Below, piece by piece: positions 5,092-13,054 of a DNA stretch of 27,359 nucleotides; within the stretch, counting starts at the first letter, position 1; the number at the start of each line of letters is the position of its first letter. The stretch spans positions 1 to 27,359 of the IMG/VR virus record IMGVR_UViG_3300045051_000388; one strand, 5' to 3'. The notes under the pieces are model-generated. The model did not search any database. It worked only from the letters and a program-made list of their open reading frames with translations, and was not told where the DNA came from. This stretch comes from a virus. A program made the translations under genes and the position numbers.

Positions 5092-6655
5092 CGAGTTCAG
5101 GGCCCGAGCCCGTACTTCCCCCTGGCTCGCCTACCCTCTAACCGCCGTTCCCAAGCTCCTGCCGTGGCATGAGTCGAAGGCACACTACCGAGTCCTCTCC
5201 GGACCCAACGGAGGAGGCAAATCGACCGCCGGAGCCGCTGATTTCGTCTCCTACCCGCTCGGCTATAACCCCATACGGGACGAACACTATGAGACTCCCA
5301 ACGTCTGCTGGGCCGTCTGCGTCGAGTACAACTCCTCAGGCCGGGTTATGTACCGAAAGATCTCGGACATGCTCCCCAGGGACCGTAACGGTAAGCCACG
5401 ATGGAAGTTCTATAAGCAAGAGCACCTCTTTGTCCTCGATAACGGCTCCCACATAGCCCTGAAAAGCCAAAAAGAGGGCGAATCGAGCCTCTTGGCCGAG
5501 CGATGCAGGGCCATCTGGATTGATGAGGCTATGGGCGGTGACCGAGGAGAAGAAAACTTCGGCGAACTACAGGCCCGAGGGCTCCCCGACGAGCCTTTGG
5601 ACATGCTTTTCACCCTCACACCCAAGATGGACATCGGTTTGGACTGGATGCGCCGTAAACTGTGGTGCGAACCCGGCCAAGAGCCGCACGAGGACTTCAT
5701 CAAGGGCACATATTGCCTTCGGTTCGAGCTGAACGACTGCTTGAAGGAAAACGGAGGCTACCTTTCGAGGGAATACGTAGCCCAGAGGGAGTCAACCGTC
5801 GATCCTGACGAGCGGGAGGCCCGAATCCTGGGGCTCTGGACCCCGTTCATGTCGAGGCCCGCGTTTTCCTTCCGATTGCTCCTAGAGGCCGCAAACCGAG
5901 CCCCCAAAACCGAGACCGTGACGCTCCGGGGCTCCCCGTTCTCGGGATTCAAGAAGGAGGTCGTCTCAGGTGGCCCAAACAAGATGCAAAGGGAGAGGGA
6001 ATCGGCCCACAACTATATCGCAGCTTGGGATCCGAGCTCTGGACTTGGAAAGGGGCACGATAACAGTGCCCTCAGCATATTTGACCGCTCGGACCTATGT
6101 CATGTCTTCTACGCCTCTGCCAACGACATGGGTCCAGACCAGTTCTACCGGCAAATCGTCCTCCCAGCCGCTTCCTACTATAACGAAGCCCTTCTTGCCA
6201 TCGAGGTCAACGGGGAAGGCGGGGCCGCGGCGCTCCAGGCGGCTAGGGACTCGGGATACCAGAACCTCTACATGCAAAAGAACTTAGAGAAGACGGGAGA
6301 CCCCTACCTCGACAAGTGGGGCTGGCGCACCACCGAGCAGTCCCGAGGCCGGATGATGGACGCCATGCAACGGGCCCTGAAAGAGAACAAATGGACCCCT
6401 TCCAGGGACTTAGTCGAGGAGATGGGGCACGTCATGAAGAAAATGATGCCCTCCGGCAAGGTTCGGGTCGAGCACGCTGACGGCTTTCACGATGACCTGA
6501 CCATGGCCTCCGCCATTGCCCTGGCCATCCACTACGAGGAGCCGGTCTACGACTTCCCGAATTTTGCCAAACTCAAGGTCCGCTGGGGCGTCACCGAGTC
6601 CAGGGTGGACCTGCCCATGCTCCCAATGGGTCAAAACGACTCACTTTCCTATTGA
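5066..6655 (+). CDS. terL: Terminase large subunit, non-standard start
   Basis: This is the ATP-driven packaging motor and headful or site-specific nuclease. Counting from CTG 5066 it has 529 residues. Walker A is GPNGGGKST (46-54), Walker B is RAIWIDEA with D153 and E154, and the coupling motif is FTLTP. The RNase H-like nuclease has D322 (WDPSSG), E380 (AIEVNG) and D476-D477 (HDD). All catalytic landmarks are intact. The frame is open from 4958, but the first ATG, GTG or TTG is at 5348, after Walker A. The start drawn here (CTG 5066) is therefore a guess; a +1 frameshift from terS at TCT TGA C, or a sequencing error, are alternatives. Confidence 0.9.
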   Translation: MQSQTPLLDEFRARARTSPWLAYPLTAVPKLLPWHESKAHYRVLSGPNGGGKSTAGAADFVSYPLGYNPIRDEHYETPNVCWAVCVEYNSSGRVMYRKISDMLPRDRNGKPRWKFYKQEHLFVLDNGSHIALKSQKEGESSLLAERCRAIWIDEAMGGDRGEENFGELQARGLPDEPLDMLFTLTPKMDIGLDWMRRKLWCEPGQEPHEDFIKGTYCLRFELNDCLKENGGYLSREYVAQRESTVDPDEREARILGLWTPFMSRPAFSFRLLLEAANRAPKTETVTLRGSPFSGFKKEVVSGGPNKMQRERESAHNYIAAWDPSSGLGKGHDNSALSIFDRSDLCHVFYASANDMGPDQFYRQIVLPAASYYNEALLAIEVNGEGGAAALQAARDSGYQNLYMQKNLEKTGDPYLDKWGWRTTEQSRGRMMDAMQRALKENKWTPSRDLVEEMGHVMKKMMPSGKVRVEHADGFHDDLTMASAIALAIHYEEPVYDFPNFAKLKVRWGVTESRVDLPMLPMGQNDSLSY

Positions 6656-6681
6656 CTGTGACTAAATGGCACGCCTATAAG
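6652..6681 (+). promoter_or_regulatory. Promoter before the glycosyltransferase
   Basis: TTGACT (6652-6657) overlaps the terL stop; after 18 bases comes TATAAG (6676-6681). The GTG start at 6689 lies seven bases later, so the transcript would begin at or next to the start codon. No Shine-Dalgarno sequence is present, consistent with a leaderless message inside the late operon. Confidence 0.6.
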
Positions 6682-6688
6682 TACCGGC

Positions 6689-7174
6689 GTGAGCATAGCC
6701 GTTGTCATCCCTGCCATGGGCCGAAGGTCTCTCGGTGAAGCGGTCTTTTCGGTGGTTGGTCAGCTCACGGACGAAGATCAGCTCATCATCGAGATGGACT
6801 GGCCCCTTACTCTGGACTACGGGAACCGAGTTCGGGATCTTGGAGCCGCCAAATCCAGAACGAGCCATGTGTGGTTTCTGGACGATGACGACTTAGCCCT
6901 CCCCGGGGCGTTGGACGCTATGAGGGCAGCCATTGAGAAAGACGCCTCTACGGGTTGGGTGTTCCGAGTCGAAAGCGGTGGAAGGATTCTTCCAGACCAC
7001 GAGCAGATCAAATATTCGGCTGGATGCCAATGCTACGTCGTCCCCAATCCGGCCCCACCGTGGACTGGGCAGACCGATTCCTCATGGGCCCATGGAATCA
7101 ATGCCAGAATCGGACTGAAGTGGAGCGAGGCGATTATCGCTAAGCTCGGGGTAGGCAAGACGTGGCCAACCTGA
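6689..7174 (+). CDS. Small GT-A (family 2-like) glycosyltransferase
   Basis: 161 aa. The N-terminus MSIAVVIPAMGRRSLGEAVF is the nucleotide-sugar-binding strand and loop of GT-A enzymes. GNRVRDLGAAK and VWFLDDDD (residues 61-68) match the family-2 pattern, with the DxD motif that holds the metal and sugar-nucleotide. At 161 residues it is shorter than usual, so the acceptor domain is minimal. GTG 6689 has a promoter but no ribosome site; the 3' end overlaps the portal gene by 13 bases. It could sugar-modify a virion protein, phage DNA or a host surface polymer; the sequence does not say which. Confidence 0.75.
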   Translation: MSIAVVIPAMGRRSLGEAVFSVVGQLTDEDQLIIEMDWPLTLDYGNRVRDLGAAKSRTSHVWFLDDDDLALPGALDAMRAAIEKDASTGWVFRVESGGRILPDHEQIKYSAGCQCYVVPNPAPPWTGQTDSSWAHGINARIGLKWSEAIIAKLGVGKTWPT

Positions 7175-9087
7175 CGAGCTACGACGAAGCGAGCCAATCC
7201 TCGCTAGATAAGGGCACCAAAGCCGCCGATACCTCGTTTCCCGCATACCGCTACGCCAAAACCCTCGTTGACGCCGCAACCGGAGCCCAAAAAAAGGACT
7301 TCGATACCAACTGGAACACCTTCCTAGGCCGATACAACTGGACCTCGCCCGCATCGAGCGGGGCCAAGATCCTTTCCGACTGGTGCTTCAAGGGCGTCGT
7401 CAATTGGACCTACTCCACGATCAAGACCAAGGCCGCCATGATTCTGGGCGCTCCCACCCAGGTCCATGCCGAGCCGATGGACGACCAGTCCACCTACTAC
7501 GACCGCTTGCTCGTCAAGTCGGCAACCGAGCATCTTCTCAAATCAGTTCGATTCGATGACGTCCGCCGTGACGCCTTTATCTCGGGTTCTGTGACCGGGG
7601 TGGGAGTCTCGATGTGGCAGTACCGCGCGGACTCGATCACCGGAGCGTGGAAGCTGGTTGCGGTCCCAATCAATACGGGCGAGTTCTTCAAGGACCCCGC
7701 CGCAGACTCAATCACCTCTCCAGACTGCCGCTATGTCGTTTGGTCCCCATTGATGGAGATGAGCCGTGTCCGAGAAATCTTCCTCGGCAAGTCGAAGGAC
7801 GTGAAGCCGGATGTCGGAACCCAAACGCCGTCAGGGGTGACCTACACCACTCCGAACGACTCCAATCTACTCTACGGGACTGGGCAGACCATAAAGGACC
7901 CACAGAGAAACCCAGCCACACAGAAGGCGAGAGTCCACTTCGTCTGGATCAAGGATGAGTCCCTTATTGAAGAGATGAGGGACGTTCTCATCTCGGAGCC
8001 CGAGCCCGGGTATACGTGCACATCCTGCGGCAACACGTACTCTCAGGATTCCTTTGAGGGGCCTGCAGACACGTGCCCCATGTGCGACCAGCCGCTTGAG
8101 AACGTCACCATTCCACCCAAAATGAGAACCGACCGGACCATTCGGAAGGCGTACCCCTATGGTCGGCTAATCGTCTATTCCGGTGACGTGCTCCTCTTCG
8201 ACGGGCAAAACCCGTGTGAGTTGGAGTCCGTCTTTCCGTTTGCCGTCTACCACCACGACCGGATACCCGGGAATTTTCTCGGGGTCAATGACGTAGACCT
8301 TCTCTTCCCGCTCCAGGACGCGCAGAACCGCACCGTTGGTCAGATCATTGACTCAACCCGGCTCACGTTGAACGGCGTCTTTGTCTACCCGATTTCGGCC
8401 AAGAGCTTCACCGACATGGGCGTGGCTCCGGGAGAACGGCACCCAACGCCAGATCACCTGACGGATAAGCCGCGTTGGGTGACTCCGACCACCAACATAG
8501 CCATTGCTCAACTCGCCCTCGGCGCTATCAAGGAGCAGTTCATCATTGTGTCTGGGCTGGGGGGCCCGAGCCTGGGCGAAGTCTCGTCTCCTCCCATTTC
8601 AGCTACCGAGGCGGAGATCTCAAACGCTCGGCTTTCGGACCGGATGAAGGCCCACGGAAGAGAGTTCGCAACCTACTGCTCGGACTTCGCGGAGATAGGC
8701 CGTCAGCTTGCGATCCAGTTCTACGGAGGAGAAGAGCAGTCAATCTCCGTGGCTATGCCGGACTCGTCGCTCAAGGATGTCACGATTGAGTGGCAGAAGC
8801 TGCCGAACGTGCGGGTTCGGGTTTCGGTGAATCAGAGCGAGGCGATTAGAGACAAGCAGATCGGCCAGAACATCACCATCGGGATGCAGAACGGCATTCT
8901 CGACTCTCCCTATGCCGAACTCTACCTAGAACTGGTCGGAGCTACGCCTTCTCAGATCAAGGAAGTCATGGATCGGAAGGCACTCCATCAGGAACTCATG
9001 GGCGGCGCGCCCCCTGCCCCGCCACAAGCCGCACCACCGCCAATGGGACTCGTACAAGGAGGAATGCCCAATGAGCCCAATTCCTAG
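7162..9087 (+). CDS. Portal protein
   Basis: 641 aa, the expected size for a podovirus-type portal. The dodecameric portal sits at one capsid vertex, docks the terminase and later the tail. Supporting features are position after terL, the N-terminal helical region, the HHDRIPGNFLGVND segment followed by QDAQNRTVGQIID (typical of portal stem sequences), and a Gln/Pro-rich C-terminus. A zinc-ribbon insertion is visible: C286, C289, C305 and C308 (CTSCG...CPMC). The start is GTG 7162, overlapping the glycosyltransferase, with an AGG-type ribosome site. Confidence 0.88.
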   Translation: MANLTSYDEASQSSLDKGTKAADTSFPAYRYAKTLVDAATGAQKKDFDTNWNTFLGRYNWTSPASSGAKILSDWCFKGVVNWTYSTIKTKAAMILGAPTQVHAEPMDDQSTYYDRLLVKSATEHLLKSVRFDDVRRDAFISGSVTGVGVSMWQYRADSITGAWKLVAVPINTGEFFKDPAADSITSPDCRYVVWSPLMEMSRVREIFLGKSKDVKPDVGTQTPSGVTYTTPNDSNLLYGTGQTIKDPQRNPATQKARVHFVWIKDESLIEEMRDVLISEPEPGYTCTSCGNTYSQDSFEGPADTCPMCDQPLENVTIPPKMRTDRTIRKAYPYGRLIVYSGDVLLFDGQNPCELESVFPFAVYHHDRIPGNFLGVNDVDLLFPLQDAQNRTVGQIIDSTRLTLNGVFVYPISAKSFTDMGVAPGERHPTPDHLTDKPRWVTPTTNIAIAQLALGAIKEQFIIVSGLGGPSLGEVSSPPISATEAEISNARLSDRMKAHGREFATYCSDFAEIGRQLAIQFYGGEEQSISVAMPDSSLKDVTIEWQKLPNVRVRVSVNQSEAIRDKQIGQNITIGMQNGILDSPYAELYLELVGATPSQIKEVMDRKALHQELMGGAPPAPPQAAPPPMGLVQGGMPNEPNS

Positions 9088-9259
9088 CCCGCCCCCAGGC
9101 TACACCTGCGAAATCAAAGGCTTCGATAACGTCCCCACCAGGGCCCCAGACACCATGCCCGGCGGGAACTTCAAGACTACGTTGGCCGATTTCGTGACCG
9201 ATCACTCCAACACCGTGAAGGTCCCGTTCTATGGGCCGAACGTGCCGAAGGGGATGTGA
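9071..9259 (+). CDS. Small protein between portal and scaffold
   Basis: 62 aa, proline-rich, without predicted helices of note (MSPIPSPPPGYTCEIKGFDN...). ATG 9071 lies inside the portal gene, eight bases after AAGGAGG, so it is well translated. No family is recognised. Its position suggests a small virion or assembly component. Confidence 0.65.
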   Translation: MSPIPSPPPGYTCEIKGFDNVPTRAPDTMPGGNFKTTLADFVTDHSNTVKVPFYGPNVPKGM

Positions 9260-9492
9260 TGGTCGAAAAGCCCGCCTTTGCCGACAGCCAAGAGCCGTTC
9301 GGAAGCGAGTACCCGACTACCTCCGCCATGATGAGAGAGGGCGTCTTCCAGATCGATGAGCCGAACGCGCTTCCGACTCCTTGTGAGATGGTGTCCAAGG
9401 AAAACACGTCCACAGACATCCCGAAGTTATCTCGCAATTGGTCCAGTGGAGTTGCCGATCTACCGAACGACAATCTGAACGGGCCCTATTAA
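9259..9492 (+). CDS. Small polar protein between portal and scaffold
   Basis: 77 aa, acidic and polar, without a recognisable domain. ATG 9259 shares one base with the previous stop (TGATG) and has GAAGGGG upstream; GTG 9256 is an alternative start. It lies in the head-morphogenesis block, 12 bases before the scaffold gene. Confidence 0.6.
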   Translation: MVEKPAFADSQEPFGSEYPTTSAMMREGVFQIDEPNALPTPCEMVSKENTSTDIPKLSRNWSSGVADLPNDNLNGPY

Positions 9493-9504
9493 GGAGAGAA
9501 GCAA

Positions 9505-10284
9505 ATGCTCGAAGATCCGAACGCTCCACAGGAACAAGAGCCGGAACCGCCTCCACCGCCCCAGCCGGAGCCGGAACCGCCTCAGATCGACATCGAGTCA
9601 GCGTACCAAGCCATCGCCCAGCACCAAGGGTGGGACCCAAGACTCACGCAGTACGAGCTTCAAGAGATCAAACGGCGTCGGGAAGAACTCGACCGAGAGA
9701 GGCGGGAACTAGAAGCAGAGCGGTCCCGCCGGTACGAGCCTCCCGAGGACAATAATACCGATCCCTATATGAGACGCATGGACCGCTTGGAGCGCATCCT
9801 CGTCGAACGCGAAGAGAGGGAGCGCAAGGAGCGTGACGAACGAGAACTCACCACCCGCGTGGCGAACGATCTCCACGCGTCCTACACGTCCATGGCCCGC
9901 CAAGCTGGAATGACTCGGCAGCAGATGGAAGAGAAGGCCGAGGAAATCTATGAGGTGCTGGCCGACATGTACCCAGTTCCTGGGATGGTGCAGTCGATTG
10001 GCGCGGACCGAGCTGTTCGTAACGCCTTCCGTGTCATCGGAGCGAGCCGCCAGACAGCCCAACGTCCCAACATCAATGGACGAGGCCCGACGGCGGTACG
10101 GACCATTCCAGGTTCTCCACAAGCCTACATTCCTGGGGGTGGGGTCTTGCCCCCCGAAGAGAACCTGTCCGCCGAGCAGATGGAAGGCGAGACAGACGAC
10201 CAATATCGGGCGCGACTGGAACGAATCATTAACGGAGCCAATGTCAAACGGCTTCCTGATGGATACAAAGTCAGTTCGCGCTAG
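9505..10284 (+). CDS. Capsid scaffolding protein (probable)
   Basis: 259 aa. The N-terminus is a Pro/Glu run (EPEPPPPPQPEPEPP), then a long highly charged coiled coil (about residues 55-120, RREELDRERRELEAERSRR and later EREERERKERDEREL). The C-terminus is Gly/Pro-rich with a final basic segment. This composition and the place directly before the major capsid gene are typical of scaffolds, which shape the procapsid and then leave. AAGGAGAG lies upstream of ATG 9505. Confidence 0.78.
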   Translation: MLEDPNAPQEQEPEPPPPPQPEPEPPQIDIESAYQAIAQHQGWDPRLTQYELQEIKRRREELDRERRELEAERSRRYEPPEDNNTDPYMRRMDRLERILVEREERERKERDERELTTRVANDLHASYTSMARQAGMTRQQMEEKAEEIYEVLADMYPVPGMVQSIGADRAVRNAFRVIGASRQTAQRPNINGRGPTAVRTIPGSPQAYIPGGGVLPPEENLSAEQMEGETDDQYRARLERIINGANVKRLPDGYKVSSR

Positions 10285-10297
10285 AGGAGACACGTAG

Positions 10298-11155
10298 TTG
10301 GCGATCAATTACACGACTCAATCGACCGCCGTAAAGGCTCTTCCCGAGCTTTGGGCGGCCCAGCCTGAGTACGCAGTCAACAACCAGTTGGGCTTTGTCC
10401 GCTCCTGCACGGACACTGGCGAGACCTATATCGGCCCCGGCTACAAGATTCACATCCCGATCATCGACGTGATTGCGGCGACCTCTATTGGCGCTGCGAT
10501 GTCGGCAGGCGTTGCCAACTCGGTGGCAGGCACTCCGACCGAGGGCAATACCTCGGGATACACCCCGACCGTGATCTATGCGGCGGTCTACTTCCTCGAG
10601 GACGTGTCGCTGACGATGGCCTACGGCGACATCAAGACGTACACCCCGGCCCTCAGCCAGTCTCTCTATCAGCAGATCGACGTGGACGGGCTCTCTCAGT
10701 TTGCGGGACTCACGCACTCCCAGACGGATGCCGCAGACTTCACCGCAACCAACTGCCAGGCCCTTATTTCCAAGATCATGAACGGTGGCGGAGACAAGGT
10801 GCAACTCGGCCAGTTGGACGGCTGGTATCACCCGCTCAAGTGGGACGCGATCATGTCTGATGCGTCCTTCTACTCGGGTGCGGTGCGTGGAGAGGATAAC
10901 GCTCCCGCCAAGACGGGGACGCTCGGCATGGCGTGGGGTGTGAACTTCAACTTCACGGCCAACGTCCAGACCTCGACCACGCTGCGAAATCTCATCGTCT
11001 CCAAAAAGTCGCTCATTCTGGTTCGGAAGAACCGTCCGAAGATCGAGATGGAGCGCACGGACCTGATCACCAAGGTCGTCGCTTCGACGATGTACAAGTT
11101 CGCCCCTCTCCATCCTGGTACGGGCGGACAGCACATCATCACGACGCTTACGTAA
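10298..11155 (+). CDS. Major capsid protein (HK97-like fold, probable)
   Basis: 285 aa, following the scaffold gene. Strand-rich sequence with YKIHIPIIDVIAA near the N-terminus, an Ala/Ser/Gly-rich region, and a C-terminal LIVSKKSLILVRKNRPKIEM segment that fits the axial-domain strands of HK97-type capsid proteins. There is no visible N-terminal protease-cleaved delta region, consistent with the separate scaffold. The start is TTG 10298, supported by GAGGAG eight bases upstream; no in-frame ATG would give a plausible N-terminus. A TTG start in so abundant a protein is unusual but recurs in this genome. Confidence 0.8.
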   Translation: MAINYTTQSTAVKALPELWAAQPEYAVNNQLGFVRSCTDTGETYIGPGYKIHIPIIDVIAATSIGAAMSAGVANSVAGTPTEGNTSGYTPTVIYAAVYFLEDVSLTMAYGDIKTYTPALSQSLYQQIDVDGLSQFAGLTHSQTDAADFTATNCQALISKIMNGGGDKVQLGQLDGWYHPLKWDAIMSDASFYSGAVRGEDNAPAKTGTLGMAWGVNFNFTANVQTSTTLRNLIVSKKSLILVRKNRPKIEMERTDLITKVVASTMYKFAPLHPGTGGQHIITTLT

Positions 11156-11170
11156 AGAAGGAGGTTTCAG

Positions 11171-11800
11171 GTGGACAAGGGGCCGGTAGACTCGACGCAG
11201 TTCAACCCGAATCGGACTCCGTTCAACTCTCCGGCCCCCCAATTCACCTATATCGACATCCCGCTCCACGGGCGGATGATGGTGAACTCGGACACCAAGG
11301 AGATCGTCCCGATTCCGGGTGAGCCTCCTTTGCCAGCGGTTCCGATTCGGCTTCCCGATGTGCTCATGGATGTTCCGCAGCCCAATGTACGGACCTGCGG
11401 CCCACCGGGGGAAAAGACCGGAGCCGGATGCCTCTGTGCGATGCGCGGCGGTTGTGCCATCTATAACCAGTACGGCAGGGTTGGGCCGAAGAACCTGATT
11501 GTCGAGAAGTTCGGTCGGGTGGACTCGATTCCATGTCATCTCTACTACGTGGGCGTCACGCAGTCCGGTAGAGCCGCCCATGGGGCCGGGTATTCGCTTG
11601 GAGGGTGGAAAATACTTACCGACCGCACCACGACTGAGCACGAGACGAGGGAGCCGGGCACAAGAATCAATCGTAAGTTCAAGATGGAGGTCGATAACTT
11701 AGCCCCATTCTACGACCACCTGAAGCAGCCTGCCGGGGACAAGCCGAAGAAGCGTGGACGCCCGAAGAAGGTAGAGCATGGAACAGCCTCAACCGAATAA
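11171..11800 (+). CDS. Virion-region protein with AT-hook-like tail
   Basis: 209 aa, family unknown. The body is beta-rich with several Cys (CGPPGEKTGAGCLCAMRGGC, about residues 76-95), perhaps a metal or disulfide site. The C-terminus, KPKKRGRPKKVE, has the Arg-Gly-Arg-Pro core of an AT-hook, a minor-groove DNA-binding element. A head protein touching packaged DNA is possible. The start is GTG 11171 with AAGGAGG six bases upstream. It overlaps the next gene by 23 bases. Confidence 0.7.
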   Translation: MDKGPVDSTQFNPNRTPFNSPAPQFTYIDIPLHGRMMVNSDTKEIVPIPGEPPLPAVPIRLPDVLMDVPQPNVRTCGPPGEKTGAGCLCAMRGGCAIYNQYGRVGPKNLIVEKFGRVDSIPCHLYYVGVTQSGRAAHGAGYSLGGWKILTDRTTTEHETREPGTRINRKFKMEVDNLAPFYDHLKQPAGDKPKKRGRPKKVEHGTASTE

Positions 11801-12242
11801 GGAGCCCGACCCTCGGGACGCCAAAATCACTAAGGTAGACCTGATCTCCCAAGACAAGGATGGGAAGATCGAAAAGGTCTACTTTCAGAAGGAAGCTCGG
11901 ATCGTCAAGAAGGACGACGGAACCCAGGAAACGAAGATTGTCGAGCCTTGGGAGATCCGGGCCGAGGGGAGAAAACTCCAGGAGCTGAAAGGTGCGTTCA
12001 AGGACTCAGCACCCCAGATGCTCCATCAGGGGATGAAGGACTGGGAGGCTGGGGGCGGAAATCTGGTAATCACGACCCCGAACGGTACGGACACGATTCG
12101 AGCGGACAAGGAACATCTCTATCGAGGTCGGCCCGGGTTTATGGAATCCAGGGTCCGGCCTGGGATCATGATGGAGCAAATGCCGTGGCACAAGCCCTGC
12201 GGCCATTCGAAATATCAGGCTTGCCACTGTGAGGAGGAATAA
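11778..12242 (+). CDS. Virion-region protein, Cys/His-rich C-terminus
   Basis: 154 aa, acidic and basic charges mixed, no known domain. Residues 10-60 look like strands (KITKVDLISQDKDGKIEKVY). The C-terminus, KPCGHSKYQACHC, has a possible small metal site. ATG 11778 lies within the previous gene, and its TAA overlaps the next ATG (TAATG). It probably belongs to head completion, but this is position only. Confidence 0.65.
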   Translation: MEQPQPNKEPDPRDAKITKVDLISQDKDGKIEKVYFQKEARIVKKDDGTQETKIVEPWEIRAEGRKLQELKGAFKDSAPQMLHQGMKDWEAGGGNLVITTPNGTDTIRADKEHLYRGRPGFMESRVRPGIMMEQMPWHKPCGHSKYQACHCEEE

Positions 12243-12487
12243 TGGCTTCGGTTCTCTATAAGGTCAATGTAGTGGGTGGGCAGAAGGACCGGATCATCCA
12301 GGACACGAACACCGGAACGACGAGCACATTCACACTCGTGGACAAGCCCAATGTCTATAGCATCGGGATTTCCAATCTAACCGCGGCCCGTGCCATGAGT
12401 TCTGGATACGTCCAGTCCACCGGGGTTGTCACCATCAGCGGCTTGACCTCCTCGGATTCGATCTTCTACGTGGTAAGGACTGACTAA
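12242..12487 (+). CDS. Small beta-rich virion protein
   Basis: 81 aa, rich in Thr/Ser/Val/Gly strands (TTSTFTLVDKPNVYSIGISN). GAGGAGGAATA precedes ATG 12242, the strongest ribosome site in this block, suggesting high expression. A capsid decoration protein would fit the size, composition and place downstream of the major capsid gene, but is not demonstrated. Confidence 0.65.
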   Translation: MASVLYKVNVVGGQKDRIIQDTNTGTTSTFTLVDKPNVYSIGISNLTAARAMSSGYVQSTGVVTISGLTSSDSIFYVVRTD

Positions 12488-12831
12488 TGGCCACAACCAA
12501 CCACTACGCGGGAAGCCAGATTACTTTCACCGAAGCCGCTGCCGCGGCTACCGTGACGAGCACGCTACCCGCTCCAGGCGCCGGATTGTCTTGGAGAATC
12601 GATAACGTCAGCTTCTTTTCGGGGGGCGCAATCACAGCCTGGAACATAGAGGTCACGGAGAACGGTGGGACTTCATGCTGGAAGTCGGGATCTACAAGCG
12701 CCGCTAATCCAGGAACCCTGATTGGTCCGATTGCAACCAAGGCCAACGACGCTCCAAAGGTAATCCTGACAGCTTCAGGTGCGGCTTCGTGCCAACTCAA
12801 CGTGGTGGCCACGCTCGTCGGTAGCGGCTGA
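12487..12831 (+). CDS. Small beta-rich virion protein, decoration-like
   Basis: 114 aa, Ala/Thr/Ser-rich and strand-like throughout, for example a jelly-roll-like alternation in SWRIDNVSFFSGGAITAWNI. The start overlaps the previous stop as TAATG. It follows a similar small beta protein, so the pair may be decoration or minor tail components. No family is recognised. Confidence 0.6.
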   Translation: MATTNHYAGSQITFTEAAAAATVTSTLPAPGAGLSWRIDNVSFFSGGAITAWNIEVTENGGTSCWKSGSTSAANPGTLIGPIATKANDAPKVILTASGAASCQLNVVATLVGSG

Positions 12832-12832
12832 T

Positions 12833-13054
12833 ATGTCCGTCAAGTCGGATGCCGAGACAATCATGGATCTCTCACAGAAGATCGTTTCCTTCGAGATCCT
12901 GAAGCAGAAGTTTGTGGCCAATGGGGGCGTAATTCTGGCCGACCCTGACAATCCGGACTCGGCGGTGACTCTCACCACGGCCCAGAAAAACGCTCTCTTG
13001 GCTTTAGAGGCGGGATGGCAGACCCAAATCAAAACCATCTCCGCAGCCTGGTAA
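12833..13054 (+). CDS. Small helical protein before the fibre genes
   Basis: 73 aa, helical in the N-terminal half (ETIMDLSQKIVSFEILKQKF) and again near the end (TTAQKNALLALEAGWQTQI). ATG 12833 follows the previous stop by one base; the ribosome site is weak. The fibre gene starts inside it in another frame. The function is unknown. Confidence 0.65.
   Translation: MSVKSDAETIMDLSQKIVSFEILKQKFVANGGVILADPDNPDSAVTLTTAQKNALLALEAGWQTQIKTISAAW

Noticed and set aside
5169-5456. 95-codon plus-strand frame inside terL
   Set aside because: Ser/Thr/Pro-rich out-of-frame reading of the ATPase region; the Walker A motif is in the other frame.
10271-11641. 456-codon open frame on the minus strand across the capsid gene
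   Set aside because: It lies antisense to the capsid gene and its neighbour, has no ribosome site, and its Arg/Val/His-rich composition is that of a reverse-strand shadow in GC-rich DNA.
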